A stretch of DNA of 64,000 nt from Xylogone sp. PMI_703 (lineage: Eukaryota > Ascomycota > Leotiomycetes): positions 2,976,001 to 3,040,000 of the forward strand of contig JAJTUQ010000006.1 of assembly GCA_021399445.1 (NCBI GenBank), in the 5' to 3' direction. The stretch's first letter is position 1; every line of letters starts with the position of its first letter. Positions 21,021 through 32,359 of this stretch are shown here, piece by piece. The translations under genes were made by a program, and so were the position numbers. The notes under the pieces are model-generated. The model was not told the DNA's origin. It saw nothing but the letters and a program-made list of their open reading frames with translations, and ran no database searches.

Positions 21021-22230
21021 TTACTCTTGCACAAGTGATGTGTCCCCTTCCCGTTTGTCACTTTTTGATAACCAGTAAAATCCCTTCTTTTTCTCCTTTA
21101 ATGAGGATTTCTTATACTCTGGTTTGATCAAGGCTTGCACCGGCTCCTTAGACGTACAGGACGCTTCCACCTTAGTATGGTCCCATTGTATATTAGTATT
21201 AGCAACCGCTTTCTCTCGCTGTTCGTGCTGCTCGTGCTGCTCGTGCTGTTCGTGCAAGTGACTGAACAACACAGTTGCATTCAATGCGTGGCTCACTCGC
21301 AATGGACTTGGTATGTGCTGGAGCGAGAACACTGCCAGGGCCACGGCTGCCATGGCGACCGGAACAGCGATAGCCACGCGTATAGATAGTGTTGCAATTT
21401 CAGGATCAGTGATGATAAAATCTCCCGTTCCATAACGTGGTGGATCCGAATTACTGAATGTCAACGCAGATGAGGGGGTGCGTGCTGCATCTGGGATTCC
21501 GTCACGGCCAGCCATGGAAAACCGCGTCGTCTCGACATACATATTCTTTGTGGCAATATATGAGGCCGTAATAAGGAATTTGAGATCTTGAAATATGCTT
21601 GAGGTGCTTGCGTCAATGGCATAGCCTAAAGCGGAGTTTGTAGCACTTCTTAGATTTGAGCGACCAAGGCCGGTGCCTACTTGAACTATCGCGGGGTATA
21701 TCATCATGGCTTGAATGATATCGGTTAGGAAAGGAGGAGTGATGCCATCAGAGGCAAAGGAGGGGAGGTTGATGGTATCCAAGTGGTACTGATCAACGGT
21801 GTGGCCTCGGTATGTGAAAATGTCTTTCTCCCAACGTGAGGAGGCCACGATGGAATAGCTGGTGTTTACCGGTGTCATCACTATTAGCGTAGCCTGTTAA
21901 GTAGGCGAATGGGGGTCCACCATCGTAGTTAGTGATACTTATCACATTATCCTCATCATCAAGATTCCATAAATGATATATATCACTGAACACGCCATCG
22001 ACTGTTGTATTGTCTGTTAACCATCCATACTCAGTGTAGCATGATCCGGTAGCATAGAAGATAAGTCCCGGCGCTTGCTGCAACCCAAACTCCGCAGCTG
22101 TGATGTTGTAGCGACAGTTGATCTGGACGAAATTTGGATCGCTACTATTCTCCTGCTCTACCACAATGCTATTCGGTGGTGTCACGTCGACTTGGCCGGC
22201 CGCACGCACAAAAGATCTAAACACACACAA
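21021..22230 (-). CDS. Hypothetical membrane protein, 5' end missing or unresolved
   Basis: Two exons can be joined: about 22230-21946 and 21893-21021, with a 52-nt intron (donor GTGATA, branch-like CACTAAC, acceptor AACAG) that restores a single open frame. The product has an extracellular-type region rich in N-glycosylation sequons (ITAAEFGLQQAPG, FYATGSCYTEYGW). It then has one transmembrane segment (about 29 residues including VAIAVPVAMAAVALAVF) and a charged cytoplasmic tail with four HEQ triplets and a lysine-rich end. It resembles the C-terminal half of large fungal membrane proteins of unknown function. No ATG is present at the 5' end, where a repeat shared with the F-box gene lies, so it may be truncated or have a missing upstream exon. 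Confidence 0.55.
21219..21254. repeat. 9-bp coding minisatellite (HEQ)x4
   Basis: Four copies of CTG(T/C)TCGTG encode His-Glu-Gln triplets on the minus strand in the cytoplasmic tail of the membrane protein. Confidence 0.8.
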
Positions 22231-22279
22231 TTTATCGATGACCCGCGTTCAAATTTTGTGCCTGAGGCACTGAGTTTGA
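22214..22279 (-). repeat. Shared leader repeat, copy 2 (membrane gene 5' end)
   Basis: Second copy of the repeat at 19060-19126, with the same CTAAACA, ACAATTTATCGATG, TGCCTGAGGCA and GTTTGA blocks in the same order. Here it covers the place where the N-terminus or promoter of the membrane-protein gene should be. Confidence 0.65.
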
Positions 22280-22281
22280 CT

Positions 22282-24265
22282 GTTATTTCTCCGTGTGTCC
22301 GTACACATTCCGTTGTGCTTGAGCGGTTGTTACGTAGTAAAGCAAGATGCGCCTGTTTACACTCGTTTACTTGCTACATTCCTCGTAATTAGGGACTTTG
22401 TCTCCAAACAACCCAATCCAATAGTTGGTAGTGTGTCTGGAACCATCACATAGATGGGGTGAATGCTCTAGCGAAGATGCTGGGTTTGAGCCATAACGCA
22501 TAGGATATGTGCTGGGCCAATATTGACTCTAGGGTTCGAGGGGTTTGGCTGTACACCCAAATGATCCTCGTAAACCATACGGTTCATCAAATATAGACGA
22601 ATTAATATTACCGATGCGGCCGCCTATACTATCGACTTGGTTTTTTCACTTTCCACGGCCAGTATCTTGACATTTTCGGTTCATTATTCCTTTTTCTTGG
22701 TATACTAAGCTCAAAGAGACCGAGTTTAAGGAGCCAGTGCCGCAAATTCCGGCTGGGCGTTGGATCCATGAGTTCCATGAAATGTGCAATCTGCAGTTTT
22801 TCGACGCTGCAAGCGGCCCCTGCCCAATCAATCGTTTTGTTTGACTGCGTAAAGCGTCCAACTGGGTAAGCAGGGATCTACTCCGTACAATGTTGTCAAG
22901 ATTAGTCGTATTTCGCGATCAGTTCTTGGTGCAAATAACATTTGTTAAAGCTCAGGCTCTGTAGGCAGTTGGAAGGATCAGATGAAGTCCAAACTCTTGC
23001 AGCGTGTTGGTGCAGTTGTAGCATAGCCAATCGGATCTTCTGCTAATGCCTTTTTCCGATGCAAAATGGACTACCTTTAGTATACTCTGGTGGGGCCGTC
23101 CGGAAGGGGCCCCGGTCCGCGCTGAGGGGCTTAGTGCTGCTTCAGGCTCGCCGTCACCTCGACCTGGGAATAAATACAAAATTAGGGGCTTTGTTCAATG
23201 ACACGTCAGCAGCAAAATTTTTTTTGTCAAATGCAAGAGCTCTTCATGTTGCTCTTTCTATTGTGCTCCTATGCCTCTTGCGCTCAGGTTGTAAACCCAG
23301 GAAGCTCGGCAACTTCCCACCCTCTCCTCAGCTCCAACACCAACACCAACACCAACACCAACACCAACATTTTAATATCGCAGATAACTAACCAGCCCGA
23401 AATTGGTGATTACAATGCATTGTAATACCATCAATACGGATTCGGCATACTCGAAACAGCAGTTCATCCGACACTGTTGGACTGCGACCTGCATCAATTG
23501 CAGTCTTCGCATTGCGAGTAGTCCTAATCAAGATCATGACTGAAATCGCATTCCTATGTAGTACATAGCGAACACTTATCCAAAAATGCCATGCAAACTC
23601 CACCTCGTTTGCAGGAACAACCGGCTTACCTGAGTCACATACTCCCACCTTTGCCTATTTACGAGATACAGTATGGAATTGTGTATCCATAATGGATATT
23701 CGCAGCCCTGGATATACAGCAGCGTAGCTTAATGCTGCTATCCTATCAATCCTAATCTCATGACAGATTGCTATTAATTGCAGTGTTTTGTGGGTTTATG
23801 TACAGCTGTGATTGGTCTTTAGGACATTACCAGGACGCGCTTACCCTAGATTGACAGATCCAGCTCTGGTCCTCCCGTTGACGACGTCCTCGGGGCAACT
23901 TCTAAGCTTTTTCGAAAGACACTCCAATGCACGCAACACCGCTGCTGAATCAGGAAGGTAAAGACTCGACTTGAGCGTTAGCAGCTGTGGAACCATTGGT
24001 GCTAGTGAGACAAGCGTTCCTGCGATGTAACTCTATCTCGTCTTGGCCCATTTCAGCCCGAGCCTGGTCGCAGGCATTCATGGCAAATTGAAACCCTGCC
24101 GTCTCCGTCCGCATCGAGTTGAGTCGAAGAGCAACACAGGAAGCTATATAACGCAGAGAAGTTACCACATTGATTATTCAGTATTCTCTCTCACTGTTTA
24201 TTTATCGTCTTTCAAGATCTCGATACTGTATACACTGGATATTTGGAACATAATACTAGGCCGAT
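22282..24265. other. 2-kb gene-poor region
   Basis: No gene is supported; the short open stretches on both strands lack domains. It contains a CAACAC hexanucleotide run at 23335-23369. The final 150 bp are probably the promoter of the small secreted protein at 24266. Confidence 0.4.
23335..23369 (+). repeat. (CAACAC)n microsatellite
   Basis: Nearly six perfect copies of the hexamer CAACAC in an apparently non-coding region. Confidence 0.9.
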
Positions 24266-24514
24266 ATGCGTTTTCTAATAACTCTCCTTGCGACATTCGC
24301 AACAATGGCAATTGCTGCGCCTTCTGGGTACACCATTGAGACGAGGCAAGATACCAATCGGTGTGCCCTTCAAGAGGAGTCTTGTTTCATATCATGTTTG
24401 GCACAAGGAAAAAGTGACTGCGACGCGGCTTGTGATATGAACGTAAGTCTGTCCGCATTTCATAAATTGACGAGCTATAACATGCTGAAATGATGGCTGG
24501 ATTGTTAGTGTTAA
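24266..24514 (+). CDS. Small secreted cysteine-rich protein, 60 residues
   Basis: Exon 1 (24266-24442) ends after Met-Asn. A 66-nt GT-AG intron follows, and exon 2 contributes only TGT and TAA, so the final residue is cysteine. Residues 1-18 are a clear signal peptide (MRFLITLLATFATMAIAA). A short pro-like segment ending with Arg follows (ETRQ), and then a compact domain with six cysteines including the spliced one. Size, secretion signal and paired cysteines are those of fungal effectors or antimicrobial peptides. No family is recognised. The splice is supported because it completes an even number of cysteines, but the exon is tiny and needs transcript evidence. Confidence 0.68.
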
Positions 24515-24987
24515 ATTAACGTCTATTCATGGGGACATGGCAGGAAGTGTAAGCTGCGATCATTGTATGGAGTTCTCTTTAATTTCGTTGAAGAGTTTAA
24601 GCTCGGCTGATTCAGCGGGGGGTAACATAGCATCTGGACTTTATTCGACTAGAGTTGTGTATAGTTTAATACAAGAAAAATTCTCTGTCTTAGTCTTTTG
24701 TACTCTCCCGTGTCCATACGATTCATTTAGTGAGGCTGTATCTGCTTGTTGAGTCGTTTGCTTCTATTCGCAAACGTTCATATCAGCTTCCGATATGGTC
24801 AAATGTGTAGCCACATGCTGGATAATAAGCAATTTGTTGAACCTCATTTAGTGTGCTGTGATCCGGTTGTTTGCATTTATCAAATTATAATTGGTAGCAT
24901 ACCACAAACTAGTAGCTACTAAACCTAGTGCTGCCAGCATAAAGTTGCATAAAGTTTTCATAGAACTGCTCAACCTAAAAAGCCCTT
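24515..24987. other. Intergenic region between convergent genes
   Basis: AT-rich 3'-flanking sequence between the small secreted protein (+) and the regulator (-). No gene is seen. Confidence 0.4.
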
Positions 24988-27077
24988 TCATGATAAATTA
25001 CTCATCCAGATCGCTTCTCTCGCCTCAATCAGCTCTATATATACTCCTAAATTGGATTATGCACTTAGTGATTGCCTGAAGATACTATTCATCAAAGAGT
25101 TTTACGGAACTTACCGGCAAGTTTCCAACGCTGGTTATAAGTTGTGAGGAAGGCTTTAATTTTATAAACTCCTTCGAGATATCCATGGTTTTGGTCTTTG
25201 TTGTACATTTCCAGATAGGCCACTGCTGTACGATAAGCTGTCTCCAGAGGAAATAGTGACATTTCGTCGTCAAGTGTTGGTCCCGCGCCCGATGTTATCC
25301 ACTGGGATAGTTTTATTATGTCATTTGCGATACCGCTCTGTAAAATGAATTTCTCATGACAGCAGTGAGGGTTTTTGAGGTCTTTGTCCTGTTTCTCCCT
25401 GCAAATGGCAAGTACGATACGAGCACTTAATACGCCAGAGGTTAGGATATACTTTAAAATAGGTCGTGAATAGATTACCTGTGACATAGTACCGTCGCTG
25501 TACACACGCCAATACCCCTACTACTCCCCTCCTCGTTTGCCACTACCGTAAGTGCGGATATCGCACGGTCCAGAATTATTGCTTCTTCTATATAAAACGG
25601 CGTAGCATCTTTGCTTTCGTTGACGTGACGAAGTGTACGGCCTAAGAGGCTTGCAGCCTGAGCCGTGAGCCCATACCGACCCATAAGTGTTGTTGGTGGG
25701 GTTGAAAGGGTAGAGACGCAGCCGCGCTTTGGTATCTGTTGGGTAGGACGCAAGTGAGTACAGAGAAAGATTTGCACACATTCTGAATATGAAACTTACA
25801 CCCTGACTCCATGAAGCATCATCGATAGGCAGTTGCGCATCATTCTTTGGATCTTCTGTTGACAATGAAGGACGGGGGCAGCTAAGGTTCGAGAACCTGT
25901 TAATATAGCTTAGGAACATATTCTTCTTTTACTTAGACTTCTAGATGGTTGTAATTCTCATCCACCTGCGGTGTTAAGTATCTAACTGTAGCTACAAGTA
26001 TCTAATCATTGTGGCGTAGCTAGCAGCCTTTAACCTCCAAGAATCAAGTAGAAGAACTTACCTATCTAAAATTACAACCGCCCACCATGCTCTTATTCTC
26101 TCTTCAGACTCTATCCAGTCGAATGCCCTACTTGGAGAATCCGTATCGTTCCTATTTACCTCGAGTGCTGCCGCATATCTAGCACAGGTACCAATAGATA
26201 GATACGCGGATGGATATATTGCATGCCCAATTTCATATAAACATATTAAGATCCAAGCTTGAAGCACACGAAATGTGAATATACCTGCTATTTCTGCTTG
26301 CAGAAGTGCACTCTTGACCATGAGATACCTGCGATCGCTTTGGTCTCCAGGATGAGTGCAAATAAGCTTTACGCAGGCGAAGAGGAGGTTGATATCTGTA
26401 CCAGGAGTGGAGAGGGGACTCAGTAGTCGCTCGTTGAAGTATTTTTGAGACAGGAATGGCATCCAGGGATGAATTGTTCGGAAGTAAATCTTCGCCTGTT
26501 CTCGGATATCTGCTGTCAGAAGTTGGATATCTGGCAATATAACGTTGCTGGTTCTGGGAATCCCGGTGATGGTGCGCTGATGAAGCTCAAAATCGAGGAA
26601 GTAGGAAGGCGGGAAATCGGAGGACATGCCATCCCGTCCCAACCTAGGCGACCTGAGCGCGGTCTGAGGGAGTGCGGACAAGGAAGTAGACGATGAAGTT
26701 GCATCGTCCTTAGGACAACTCGCTTGAGAATCATCATAACGGCATTTAAAACGACTTCTGTGTGCCAATCAGTACTTAGACATAGATTGAGGGAGAATAA
26801 CGAGTGGCTCATCTTCGTACTTGGCGCAGGAGTGGCATTTTGGCACTGATTTGTCACATTTCCGTTTCAGCTGCTTGCAGCGCTTGCAGGCAAGGCGCGA
26901 GTAACCAGAAGAATAGTCAAACTCCATGCTGCGAAGATTTGGCTGACTTGATATGCGTAAGGAGTCTGCAGCAAGACTGACTTCCAGACTATCACCGAGG
27001 GCATCAGGAGCGGGCTTGACCGGCCGTATGAATGCGGTGGCTATGGCAATATAATACTTGGAGACAACCTTATCCAT
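24988..27077 (-). CDS. Zn(II)2Cys6 transcription factor with fungal-specific TF domain
   Basis: Six exons on the minus strand (27077-26821, 26757-26062, 25896-25800, 25735-25479, 25425-25115, 25046-24988) join into one open frame of 558 residues. If the second ATG at 26927 is used, the length is 508. The zinc cluster is completed by the first splice: ACKRCKQLKRKC, KCHSC and FKC give C-X2-C-X6-C-X6-C-X2-C-X6-C. The middle homology region follows (YFRTIHPWMPFLSQKYF, then AWWAVVILDRF and ANEEGSS) and ends AREAIWMS. Such factors bind CGG/CCG triplets, often near their own gene. A run of six CCG triplets at exact 10-bp spacing lies in the shared upstream region with the divergent dehydrogenase, which is the natural candidate target. 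I favour the 26927 start because the zinc cluster then begins at residue 14. Confidence 0.86.
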
Positions 27078-27144
27078 CGCCACAGTAGACTTTGCCCTAT
27101 CAGGTTAGGATCTAGGGCGGGCCTCGGGAATGAACCATGCAACT

Positions 27145-27197
27145 CCGTCTCGATCCGTCTCGATCCGTACAGGTCCGCATAGGTCCGCACAAACCCG
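27145..27197. promoter_or_regulatory. Six CCG triplets at exact 10-bp period
   Basis: CCG occurs at 27145, 27155, 27165, 27175, 27185 and 27195, i.e. CCG-N7 repeated. The N7 spacers come in two kinds (TCTCGAT twice, then TACAGGT and CATAGGT), so part of the array is a tandem duplication and part only keeps the CCG phase. It lies between a Zn2Cys6 regulator and a divergent alcohol dehydrogenase. CCG/CGG half-sites on one helical face are what such regulators recognise. Operator function is inferred. Confidence 0.6.
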
Positions 27198-27490
27198 TAT
27201 GCACAGGCGCTTCGGAAACACAGCAAGTACCAAACCAGTAGATGTTTAGGTCTTTCCTGGTCGGTGATGTAGCAACTATCAATTATTCAGCATTGCTTAT
27301 TGAGACATGCTCAGGATCATACGCATCACGGAGATAGTGCCAGCATCGGAGCAAGAATGTTAAGTAAATAGGTATAAGAAGTGGACAAGATCCACAATAG
27401 ATGAGTAGACAAAGTAGGTCTCATTATTTCCTTATTTATCCTACACAACCTCACCAACTATCCTACGGCTCGGAAGTTCCTATCTCGAAA

Positions 27491-28667
27491 ATGTCAGCAG
27501 GAAAAGTAAATGTATCCTATCAAGGCATTGATGGCCAGGCGAAGAAGGTTACACACCAACTCCCAGCAAAGCTCGGCCCAAAACAAATCCTCATCAAAAT
27601 TACCCATACAGGTCTCTGCGGCACCGACCTTCATGGCATTCAGTTCGGCGTAGTGCTTGGCCATGAGGGCATCGGGATTGTTCAGGCCGTTGGTTCAGAG
27701 GTCACTCAATTCCAGATTGGCGATCGAGCCGGAGGTGGGTTCTTGCGGAACTCTTGCGGCCACTGCAAATACTGTCTCAGCGGCCAGGACATGTGGTGCT
27801 ACGACCGTGCGATCTATATAGAAGCGGATCAACAGAATGGAACTTTGGCCGACTATTATGTTGGGGTAGAGACCTATTTACATAAGATACCTGACGCCCT
27901 CTCGAGCGAACACGCAGCACCATTGCAATGCGCTGGGGCCACTGTTTATTCGGCAATCGTCGACAATGTGAAACCTGGACAGCGTGTAGGGGTTGTTGGC
28001 ATTGGCGGGCTTGGCCATCTTGCTATCCAATTCGCCGCAAAGTTAGGGAATGAAGTCGTAGTATTCTCGACAACTCCAGACAAGGAAAAGGAAGCTAGGA
28101 AATTTGGTGCAACTGAATTTTACCTCACAGCAGAACCAAACAGGATTTCGAAGCCTGTTGATGTTCTCCTAATCTCAGGCTCAGGCTACCCAGACTGGGA
28201 AAAGTAAGCTCCCCTGGTGCTTCTATTGTGCAATCTTTGCGCGTAAATGATTCGAAGAATGAACCACTAATGTTTTGTGTACTTTAGATTCTTAAATAAA
28301 GAAGTTCTCGCTAGACAAGGTATTATTGTACCTCTAAGCGCTCCAAGTGCTATGAATCTTCCGTAAGTATAAATCCTTCAAAGACCTGCTCGTGTTGTCA
28401 CATTCAAATCATACGCTACCTTTTAAATTATGTCTGGTCTAACTGTCTATCTACAGTGGCTGGCCCATATTCTTTGACGGATACACGATAAAGTCTAGCT
28501 TGGTGGCCACCAGGAAGGTACACGATGATATGTTGGAATTTGCAGCACGTCATTCCGTCCACCCGCAAACAGAAACCTTTGAGCTTTCAGATGCTGGTGT
28601 TAAAGTTGCTCTAGAGAAGTTAGCAGTCGGTAGTATGAGATACAGAGGTGTACTAGTAGCTTCTTAG
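27491..28667 (+). CDS. Zinc-dependent alcohol dehydrogenase
   Basis: Exons 27491-28203, 28288-28362 and 28457-28667 encode 332 residues of the medium-chain dehydrogenase/reductase family, NAD(P)-linked oxidation of alcohols or reduction of aldehydes. Catalytic zinc ligands Cys43 (HTGLCGTD), His58 and Glu59 (LGHEG), and structural zinc cysteines 89, 92, 95 and 103 (SCGHCKYC plus Cys) are present. The dinucleotide fold shows VGIGGLGHL. An in-frame ATG at 27401 would add 30 residues, but the family start fits 27491. The substrate loop after the catalytic Cys (HGIQFG) differs from yeast ADH. Divergent from the Zn2Cys6 gene, so co-regulation is likely. Confidence 0.92.
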
Positions 28668-28815
28668 CGACGCTATAGCCCTAATATCTTTATCCCGTCG
28701 GAAGAGTCTTAAAATATACTACTCGCATTGACGTGCAATTTGTTTTACCTAAACTTGATTGCTAGGTGACATAGTGACTTAAAACCCTGTAGGTACCGAT
28801 GGGGGCCAAAATAGT

Positions 28816-29274
28816 CTAACAGCCATTGCAATAAGCTTCTACCCAGACTCCAAGGGTATAGCTCCAACATTCTCCGGGTACAGTACCAGCTCCCCCAGTC
28901 TTTTGGCTGCAGCTCGAATTTTCACAAAAGTATGAGCAGGCTAAGAGGATTGATATTAGAATAGTCGGTTCAACAGAAAATATACTGGGGAGAGATATAC
29001 CAGGGGCATCAAAGCAAGTGGGTACTGTAACATAGAGGGCAGAAAAAGACCCCGCTGGACCACCAGTCGGCCCAATCCCAAACTCGTCCCCAAACTCAGA
29101 TCCCAAATAGTCCTGGCAATTGAGATCAGAGTAGCTTAATTTTAGAGAAATCAGTTCAACATCAACATTTCAGAAAAGCAAATAAATGGACAGAATAGCC
29201 TACAAGTTGACTTGCACATTGGCGAGAACGCCAAGTGGTAGAACTAGAGCAGAGAGAGCGAGGAGAGAGCGCAT
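28816..29274 (-). CDS. Small secreted cysteine-rich protein, 109 residues
   Basis: Three exons (29274-29204, 29134-29001, 28940-28816) with GT-AG introns of 69 and 60 nt give an open 109-residue product. A signal peptide is evident (MRSLLALSALVLPLGVLA). The mature part starts NVQVNFYSDLNCQDY and has eight cysteines, ending in CNGC, with an aromatic, glycine-rich centre. The layout (secreted, about 90 mature residues, even cysteine count) matches fungal effector candidates, and similar openings of the VNFYSD type occur in small secreted proteins of ascomycetes. No defined family. Splicing is inferred from frame and cysteine pairing. Confidence 0.7.
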
Positions 29275-30739
29275 GTTGATGGTAGATAAAATTCTTGACG
29301 GATGTTATAAAATAACTGGAATTGATGTAATTGGGATCAGGAGGCTTGTATCGGATGGCATATTTCCAGAGAGAATACGTGCAGTTTTTATAGACATACC
29401 ACTTCTGGTACGGGACTATCTGAGTTTAAAAATAAATAATCACTCGTATTATCCAATGCGTATTACTATGCAGCAATCAGGAGTTGAAGCCGCCACAAAT
29501 GTATGCACGTGTACACCGGCTTAGCTTTAGTGTATTTTTATTATACCATTCCAAATTTCTGTTTGCAAAAGAATCATATTACTACATAAAGTTCTCCACC
29601 TTGTCTTTTACGGTAATATAAATGTACAATATAATGAAGATATTTGGGAATAGACTGCGGGATATTGCTGAATAGCGGTTAATTCCAAAACTCATCAGGC
29701 AATAATCTATTTCTCTAGTTGCATAGACCATTGAGACCGGGGGCGGCCGCGGAAGGGAAATGACGAGGAGATAAGTCGTTCCGGTGTTTGGTATTTGGGA
29801 AAGTTGCTGCAAGGACGTCATATGCTGACAACGGGGAGTGGCCATAGAAATGCAAGATGTTGGCGGCCTCCCTAGAGTGGTAGATCGGGAGGCTCTTGCT
29901 TACATCGGCGGGATAGCCAAATCCCCATAATATTTAACAAGATTTGACACGGTTGATCTAACTGTCCTTTTACAAGTTGAGTAACCAACTCTTGAGCTTC
30001 AGCCCCTACGTTGTACGTTGCCTACATGATATTTACTCACAAAATTTTGGCTATGATGGGACTGGAGAATAATCATTTTCATCCAGAGGCGAGTACGCGA
30101 GTAGTTTGTATCGTACGCTTTCGTGGTCGGATCTATCCGAGCTACATGCATTTTACCGATACAGTCCCGTACAATTGACGAATTATGAACGAACCATCGG
30201 CTTAATGTCGTCAGAAAACACCTAAGCTTACGTGTAAGCTCAAGGCGACCAACAGCACCACAATCTTGAACTTCATCTTCGCCGTATTAGCCGAAATGGA
30301 ACCTTTTTGTCGTATGACTCCGCTCAAATGCACAAGCTGTCTGCAAACAAGTTAGTAATCTCCAGAAAGACAACTTTTATTAGCACTACGGATGATTGTA
30401 AACGAGTAGCAAGGATACATAGTTAATGTGAAGTACTAATCGGACATTATCCTGAATAGGAGATAGTCCGTACGCATAATTATAAAGAAATTAGGTGTAT
30501 ATCACTAGTATTAGCTATTTAGAGTGCAATTGCACTGAATATGAGTGCACATTAATCTAGCTTAGAGCAGGAGGTAGTTATTCATCAAACAAGGTCCTAC
30601 CCTTCATCTCGCTACTCACTCCAAGGACAGCTACGTAAGAGAACCCTTTTTTATTTTCTTGAATGGTATTATTAGCCATAACTTCCTGTAGCAAGAAGTA
30701 AATTCCATTGTATTATGTAAGTAATCTAACTGACAAGGA
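29275..30739. other. Gene-poor flank left of the transposon nest
   Basis: About 1.5 kb with no supportable gene. Open stretches at 29186-29524 (+) and 29582-29845 (-) have no domain, and the first overlaps the secreted-protein gene antisense. Composition becomes more AT-rich toward the element boundary. Confidence 0.4.
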
Positions 30740-30741
30740 TA

Positions 30742-30793
30742 ACGTAATTCCCGGTCCACCCGCGCACCTGGTCCACTCGTGCACTCTCCCACC
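30742..30793 (+). repeat. Left terminal inverted repeat of pogo-like element
   Basis: Starts ACGTAATTCCCGG right after the TA duplication. It pairs with 38281-38332 over 52 bp with two mismatches, both T here where the other arm implies C. Confidence 0.88.
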
Positions 30794-32115
30794 AAATCAT
30801 CAATTCCATCAACACCACCATTTTTACCATATTATTTTTTGACTATAACACGCTCCAATGCCTCGAAATAATAATCCACAGCAAGAAGGAAGGATCCTTC
30901 TTGCTATAAACACGTTAAAAACCAACCAAATCTCGTCAGTAAGGGCTGCAGCATATGCTTTTGATGTTCCTGCTTCTACTTTGCATGATCAGTACCATGG
31001 TCAGGTTTAACAACTTACCACTTACACCAAATCCTTCAAGATGACTCAATTGGAAGAAGAATTGCTTGAAAATTGGATAATATCTATGGGCAAACGAGGA
31101 TTACCTCCCAGGCCTTCAGATGTGCGATCTATAGCTAATGTACTGATTTCAGAGCGTGGTGAACCTACTTCTTCTTCTTCTGTAGACAAGAATTGGTTTG
31201 ATGACTATTTAAAGTATTATCCTGGGTTAAAAACCAAATATATACGTCGATATAATTACAAACGAGCAAAATGTGAAGATCTGAAAATCATACAACAGTA
31301 GTTTGAAAAGATGATGGAAATAAAGGTATAATATAGTATTTTGAATGAGGATATCTACAATTTCGATGAAACAGACTTTACTATAAGTACAATTATTATA
31401 ACCAAAATAGTCATATCATCTGACTGTTTTGGTAAACCTTTATTTTTAGAACTAAAGAATCATAAATAAGTTATAATTATCGAAATTATAAATACTTCAG
31501 GAAAGATTATACTAATTTTAATTATATTCAAAAGAAAGCATAAACTCAAAGAATAAGAAAATAATTTGCCAAAAGATTAACAAATTAAAATAAGTAATAA
31601 TAAATAAACAAATAATACAATTAGTTTAAATTAACTTTAAGAAACCTTTGATCTATATACTAAGTCATATACTAAAAACAAATATTATATATTAATTCTT
31701 GATAACTATAAAAACTATATAATCCCTGAATTTAATCAATATTATATTCAGAACTATATTATTATTATTTGTATACTTTTACATTTATTTTATATTCTTT
31801 AATTACTAAATATAAGTTGTTTTTCGGTTTTGAAGTATATATATAATATTAAAGTTTAAAGTAAAATTTGCTCAAATATTTATTATATCGATAAGTTTGA
31901 TTTCCTTGAAATATATTTATTTATATGTCAAGAAACCTTTAAATCAAGTATTATTTGTTTAGAATTTCTAACAACTAAGTTAATTCTATATGATTTATTT
32001 CAGGTTATGACTAAATTATAAATTGAAGTTGAGAAAACATTTCCTTTTCCAAGGAATAATTATATCAATTCTACAGTATCGTGATCTTCAGCAATACTTC
32101 AAAATATAATATAAT

Positions 32116-32345
32116 TGTTAGGAATTATGGGAGCAGAGCATACTGGCGCTCGGTAGTTATGCGATCGGAGTGGAACGACTAATAATCCGGTAAGAGAGTA
32201 TTTAAGGGTGCAACCCCTTAAATACTAGATATAAGAATAAGCATACAATGCATTAGCCAATATAAGCCTATTCAACCCTACATTACGGTAGTGCCTAGTG
32301 AACCAACACTTCCATAATATGAGCATAACGATCATAATCTTCACA
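32116..32345 (+). repeat. Left LTR of Copia element
   Basis: 230 bp, TG...CA ends, preceded by ATAAT. Contains the inverted pair TTTAAGGGTGCAACCCCTTAAA, which could fold as a hairpin in the RNA. Confidence 0.95.
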
Positions 32346-32359
32346 GGTTATGAGCCCGG
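32346..32359 (+). other. Primer-binding site, half-tRNA(iMet) type
   Basis: GGTTATGAGCCCGG immediately follows the LTR. Its complement includes GGGCTCATAACC, the anticodon stem-loop of fungal initiator tRNA-Met, rather than a tRNA 3' end. Copia-type elements are known to prime from such internal tRNA fragments. Confidence 0.75.

Noticed and set aside
21793..21946. Frameshift in the membrane-protein gene
   Set aside because: A 52-nt intron with branch-like CACTAAC and AG acceptor joins the two frames cleanly, though the donor is weak.
22430..22540. tRNA-like words (TAGTTGGTAG and GGGTTTGAGCC) that could be pol III boxes of a SINE
   Set aside because: No cloverleaf can be folded convincingly and there is no second copy in the window.
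27145..27197. Regularly spaced repeats as a CRISPR array
   Set aside because: The repeat core is three bases with 7-bp spacers in a eukaryotic promoter; not CRISPR.
29186..29524. 112-codon plus-strand frame
   Set aside because: It overlaps, in antisense, the first exon and promoter of the better supported eight-cysteine secreted protein.
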